Shown one piece after another: positions 61,572-64,000 of a stretch of DNA of 64,000 bases (within the stretch, counting starts at the first letter, position 1; every line of letters begins with the position of its first letter). The notes below the pieces were generated by a model that saw nothing but the letters and a program-made list of their open reading frames with translations, was not told where the DNA came from and did not search any database. Origin of the DNA: Ruegeria marina (GTDB lineage: Bacteria > Pseudomonadota > Alphaproteobacteria > Rhodobacterales > Rhodobacteraceae). A program made the position numbers and the translations under genes. Where the stretch lies: positions 1 to 64,000 of the forward strand of contig NZ_FMZV01000016.1 of NCBI RefSeq assembly GCF_900101475.1, in the 5' to 3' direction.

Positions 61572-62476
61572 GCCCGGAGGGACGCGGGCATCTTGCGATG
61601 CTGTGCTTCTCGGCATTGGTGGCGGGCAGTTTCTCCCTGGGTTCACTGGTCGCCAACGAGATCGCCCCGGCGGCCCTGAACGCGGCGCGGTTCGCCGTTG
61701 CCGCACTCGTGATCGGCGCCGTTGTCGCTGTCACGGGCGGAGTGCCGCGCAGCGCGCTGCGCGCACCTTGGAGGTATTTTGTCCTGGGTGGGCTTTTCGC
61801 CACCTATTTCGTGATGATGTTCGCAGGGTTGAAAACCGCGCCGCCGGTCAGTGCGGCGGCGGTCTTTACCCTGACACCGATCCTGTCGGCCATTGCCGGA
61901 TGGCTCCTGTTGAAACAGGTTACAACTGCCCGGATGGCGCTGGCCCTTGCGATTGGCGGAATCGGGGCGCTCTGGGTGATCTTCCGGGCCGACTGGTCCG
62001 CCTTCCGCGCGTTCGAGATCGGGCGGGGCGAGATCATCTATTTCTGGGGATGCATCGCGCATGCGGTCTATACGCCGATGGTCCGCAGGCTGAACCGGGG
62101 CGAACCGGCGGTTGTCTTTACCCTGGGCACGCTGCTGGCCGGCTGCGTGGTCCTGACAGTCTACGGCTGGGCGGATATCCGCACGACCGATTGGGTTAAT
62201 CTGCCCGGTATCGTTTGGGTCGGACTTCTCTATGTCGCGATCTGCGCCAGTGCGATGACCTTTGTCCTGCTGCAATATGCATCGCTACGGCTGCCATCGG
62301 CCAAGGTGATGGCCTACACCTACCTGACGCCTACCTGGGTCATATTCTGGGAGATCGCCCTGGGCAATGGCGTTCCGTCCGGTCTGATTCTGGTAGGGGT
62401 TACGCTGACGGTGACAGCTCTGGTGATCCTGTTGAAACCCGAAGACCGTCATCAGCCCTTCACGCAAGCGCAGTAG
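61559..62476 (+). CDS. EamA/DMT-family transporter
   Basis: The 305-residue protein has ten membrane helices with two EamA repeats (NAARFAVAALVIGAVVAV; TLTPILSAIAGWLLLKQ; YTYLTPTWVIFWEIALG). The start codon lies inside the last codons of the LysR gene in another frame, a 13-bp overlap implying coupling. The substrate is unknown; the regulator link suggests a metabolite exporter. Confidence 0.92.
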   Translation: MVGLSPEGRGHLAMLCFSALVAGSFSLGSLVANEIAPAALNAARFAVAALVIGAVVAVTGGVPRSALRAPWRYFVLGGLFATYFVMMFAGLKTAPPVSAAAVFTLTPILSAIAGWLLLKQVTTARMALALAIGGIGALWVIFRADWSAFRAFEIGRGEIIYFWGCIAHAVYTPMVRRLNRGEPAVVFTLGTLLAGCVVLTVYGWADIRTTDWVNLPGIVWVGLLYVAICASAMTFVLLQYASLRLPSAKVMAYTYLTPTWVIFWEIALGNGVPSGLILVGVTLTVTALVILLKPEDRHQPFTQAQ

Positions 62477-62485
62477 CAGGAACCG

Positions 62486-63310
62486 ATGCAAAAAGATATC
62501 TCGCTGACCGTTGATTTCCCCGCAGTTCCCGACGCGCTTCTGCTGGCGCCCGTCGGGCTGTCCACGCCGCAATCCGCACCAGTCTCCGTCGATACCCAAG
62601 GGGCGGCACAGAGAATGGTCGCGGACCCGCGGTCGGCGCAACATGCGCTGGTACTTACACCGGCGGAGGCGCAGATTCGCCTGGCATGGTCCTATGTCCT
62701 GGGCGGCGCCGATTACTGCGAAGCGATGTTTCAGCCGCGCAACAGCCGGTATACGCGTGCGGCAGCCAAGCTTGCCGACGAAGCACGGGAGTTTGCGCAC
62801 CGCAGCGTAAAGGATATTGCCGATCATGTCGCCGCGCTGTTTGCCTATGGTCACCCCGAAACCCGGTTTTATGACGCGGAGGACGAAATCCCGCAGCTAT
62901 GTTCCATGACCGAAGGCTCGTGCGTGGATATCAACGCCTATTTCATCGCGTTCTGCCGGGCCGCCGGGATCGAGGCCGGCTACATTACCGGCTATTTCAT
63001 TCCCGAAGAAAAACGTACGCATTGCGCCGACATGCATTGCTGGGTCGTGACGCGCGGACCGCAGGGTGTACAGGAATGGGATATCGCGCATCATCTGAAG
63101 ATGGGAACGCGCGATATTCGCCCCGGCCTGAACCCGAAGCCGGGGGTGCGGGTCGCGATGGCGCATTCCATGGGGCTGGAATTTCCGTCGCTTGGCCTGC
63201 GCGATCTCAAGCTGATCGGCGAGCCGATGTGGTTGTTTCCCGATGGCAGTTGGGCACGACCGGAAATGACGATCACGCTTCGGGGCTATGATCGCCTGGC
63301 GCAGTGTTGA
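62486..63310 (+). CDS. Transglutaminase-like cysteine hydrolase
   Basis: The 274-residue cytoplasmic protein has a transglutaminase-core triad: C146 (EGSCVDINAYF), H184 (DMHCWVV) and D199 (QEWDIAHHL). The N-terminal ~100 residues resemble a small beta domain found before bacterial transglutaminase cores. Likely a peptidase or amidase rather than a crosslinker. It starts 9 bp after the EamA gene; its 3' end overlaps the convergent ArsR gene by 38 bp. Confidence 0.85.
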   Translation: MQKDISLTVDFPAVPDALLLAPVGLSTPQSAPVSVDTQGAAQRMVADPRSAQHALVLTPAEAQIRLAWSYVLGGADYCEAMFQPRNSRYTRAAAKLADEAREFAHRSVKDIADHVAALFAYGHPETRFYDAEDEIPQLCSMTEGSCVDINAYFIAFCRAAGIEAGYITGYFIPEEKRTHCADMHCWVVTRGPQGVQEWDIAHHLKMGTRDIRPGLNPKPGVRVAMAHSMGLEFPSLGLRDLKLIGEPMWLFPDGSWARPEMTITLRGYDRLAQC

Positions 63311-63623
63311 ATTCGCTTTCCAGAAACCTTTCGAACGCATCGAGGTTCACGGGTTCGAACTGGCCGAATCCCTGCATCCAGACGCTGGCACCGCGCAGGG
63401 CATCGGGTTCCAGCTTGCACCATTTTACCCGACCGCGTTTCTCCTGGCTGATCAGCCCGGCGCGGGTCAGGATGGCGAGGTGTTTCGAGATGGCGGCCAG
63501 GGACATCTCGAAGGGTTCGGCAACGTCGGTCACGGCCATGTCATCCTCGAGCAGCATGGCGAGGATGGTGCGCCGGGTGGGGTCGGCGAGGGCGGCAAAG
63601 ACGTCATCGAGCGGATCGGACAT
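63273..63623 (-). CDS. ArsR-family transcriptional regulator
   Basis: The 116-residue protein has the ArsR winged helix (FAALADPTRRTILAMLL, then MSLAAISKHLAILTRAGLI and EKRGRVKWCKLEP). It lacks the usual metal-binding cysteine pair in the recognition helix, so it is not an arsenic sensor. A 7-bp-arm palindrome lies 32 bp upstream of the start, likely its own operator. No SRPBCC partner gene is next to it. An upstream in-frame start at 63662 would cover the operator. Confidence 0.9.
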   Translation of the reverse strand: MSDPLDDVFAALADPTRRTILAMLLEDDMAVTDVAEPFEMSLAAISKHLAILTRAGLISQEKRGRVKWCKLEPDALRGASVWMQGFGQFEPVNLDAFERFLESEFNTAPGDHSPEA

Positions 63624-63654
63624 GTTTCGCCAGAACCATATGGTGAAACGATCG

Positions 63655-63670
63655 TCAACCATTTGGTTGA
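63655..63670. promoter_or_regulatory. Palindrome, likely ArsR operator
   Basis: TCAACCA-TT-TGGTTGA has perfect 7-bp arms around two bases. It lies 32 bp upstream of the arsR start. AACCA/TGGTT arms recur in operators of ArsR regulators of this branch. It could also affect the atpI upstream region, but that start is 184 bp away. Confidence 0.65.
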
Positions 63671-63795
63671 ATATGCTTCATCCGGCCATTTGGCGCTAAC
63701 GGCGCCTGCGACCCGAGCGCGCGCCTTGTCGCGCCATTGAAAAAAATATTGGAAAACAACAACATGATCCAGTTCTGAGGGTTGCCATTGCAGCG

Positions 63796-63824
63796 TTGAC
63801 TCTGTGACCGTTGCCCCTTAGCAG
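63796..63824 (+). promoter_or_regulatory. Candidate promoter of the atpI operon
   Basis: TTGACT and TAGCAG are separated by 17 bp, ending 29 bp before the atpI GTG. The -35 hexamer is near consensus; the -10 is weak. The location suits transcription of the ATP synthase F0 genes. Confidence 0.35.
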
Positions 63825-63853
63825 AGTGCCAAGACTGCGTGGGGGTTCTGCCC

Positions 63854-64000
63854 GTGACCGAAGACGACCAAAAGCAGCGGCTGACGCAGCTGGAGGCGCG
63901 GATCGCGGCGGCCAAGAAGGCCGAAAGCAAGGGCGAGAAACGCGCGGATGCAAGCCATGCCCAGGGCGAGTTGGCCTGGCGCATGGTGATCGAGATGGTA
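63854..64000 (+). CDS. atpI: ATP synthase protein I (AtpI), N-terminal part
   Basis: The gene starts with GTG after GGGGGTTCTGCCC and runs off the window. The visible 49 residues (DQKQRLTQLEARIAAAKKAE and on, then HAQGELAWRMVIEMV) match the charged amphipathic N-terminus of alphaproteobacterial AtpI, which precedes the membrane helices. AtpI assists c-ring assembly and Mg2+ uptake. The F0 genes atpB, atpE and atpF are expected downstream, outside the window. Confidence 0.88.
   Translation, partial: MTEDDQKQRLTQLEARIAAAKKAESKGEKRADASHAQGELAWRMVIEMV

Noticed and set aside
1-64000. CRISPR arrays, rRNA genes or a prophage module
   Set aside because: No regularly spaced direct repeats, no rRNA-like stretches and no phage structural genes were seen.

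Overview
The window is about 64 kb of dense, GC-rich alphaproteobacterial chromosome. Several features point to Rhodobacterales (Ruegeria/Silicibacter-like roseobacters): tripartite TRAP transporters, the SDR-uvrC-(serine hydrolase)-pgsA-moaD-moaE run, a pyrB gene paired with a catalytically degenerate pyrC-like gene, a plant-type gshA, and an atpI start at the right edge. Genus is inferred from gene content and order, not from rRNA.

Left edge (1-1204): the 3' end of an IS5-family transposase, then about 0.8 kb with no convincing gene, then tRNA-Ser(GCU) on the minus strand. The IS remnant, the gene-poor stretch and a tandem GTGGGGGAT repeat next to the tRNA 3' end look like the end of an integrated element.

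Catabolic locus (1280-11708): a LysR regulator diverges from an enolase-superfamily (MLE subgroup) enzyme. A winged-helix regulator with a perfect palindrome in its promoter region diverges from a DadA-like FAD oxidoreductase, a complete TRAP transporter (P-Q-M), a BASS-like permease and all three 5-oxoprolinase genes (pxpB, pxpC, pxpA). The best reading is uptake and degradation of a proline-, hydroxyproline- or pyroglutamate-like cyclic amino acid to glutamate.

Housekeeping block I (11756-22132): D,D-carboxypeptidase with SPOR domain, HAD hydrolase, clpS, an RsmC-like methyltransferase, an SDR lacking its catalytic lysine, hemF, a secreted protein, a fatty-acid desaturase, a shattered adenylate-cyclase pseudogene, and divergent hemC/hemE.

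Accessory metabolism (22168-33436): alpha-methylacyl-CoA racemase, crotonase, HxlR regulator/hydrolase pair with a clear operator, membrane-tethered TAXI protein, two-gene ABC exporter, S49 protease, a 56-residue zinc-ribbon membrane protein, a Na/Ca exchanger and a pteridine-reductase-like SDR.

Housekeeping block II (33437-53767): an AT-rich promoter region with a perfect DnaA box leads into uvrC, serine hydrolase, pgsA, moaD and moaE. Then come ubiA-OmpA/BON-coiled-coil protein, rsmE, gshA, and a tightly overlapped minus-strand operon pyrB - two membrane proteins - pyrC' - plsY - 88-residue protein. A cysteine-rich secreted protein, a uracil-DNA glycosylase-like protein, a phosphoesterase, a LysE exporter and moaB follow.

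Right end (52310-64000): RND efflux adaptor and pump, NUDIX hydrolase, stand-alone DsbD N-terminal domain protein, YqgE, an Asp/Glu racemase-family protein with an altered active site, azoreductase with divergent LysR/EamA/transglutaminase genes, an ArsR regulator with its palindrome, and the start of atpI. Three copies of a GAGTATTT-containing motif lie between genes. No CRISPR array, rRNA or prophage module is visible.
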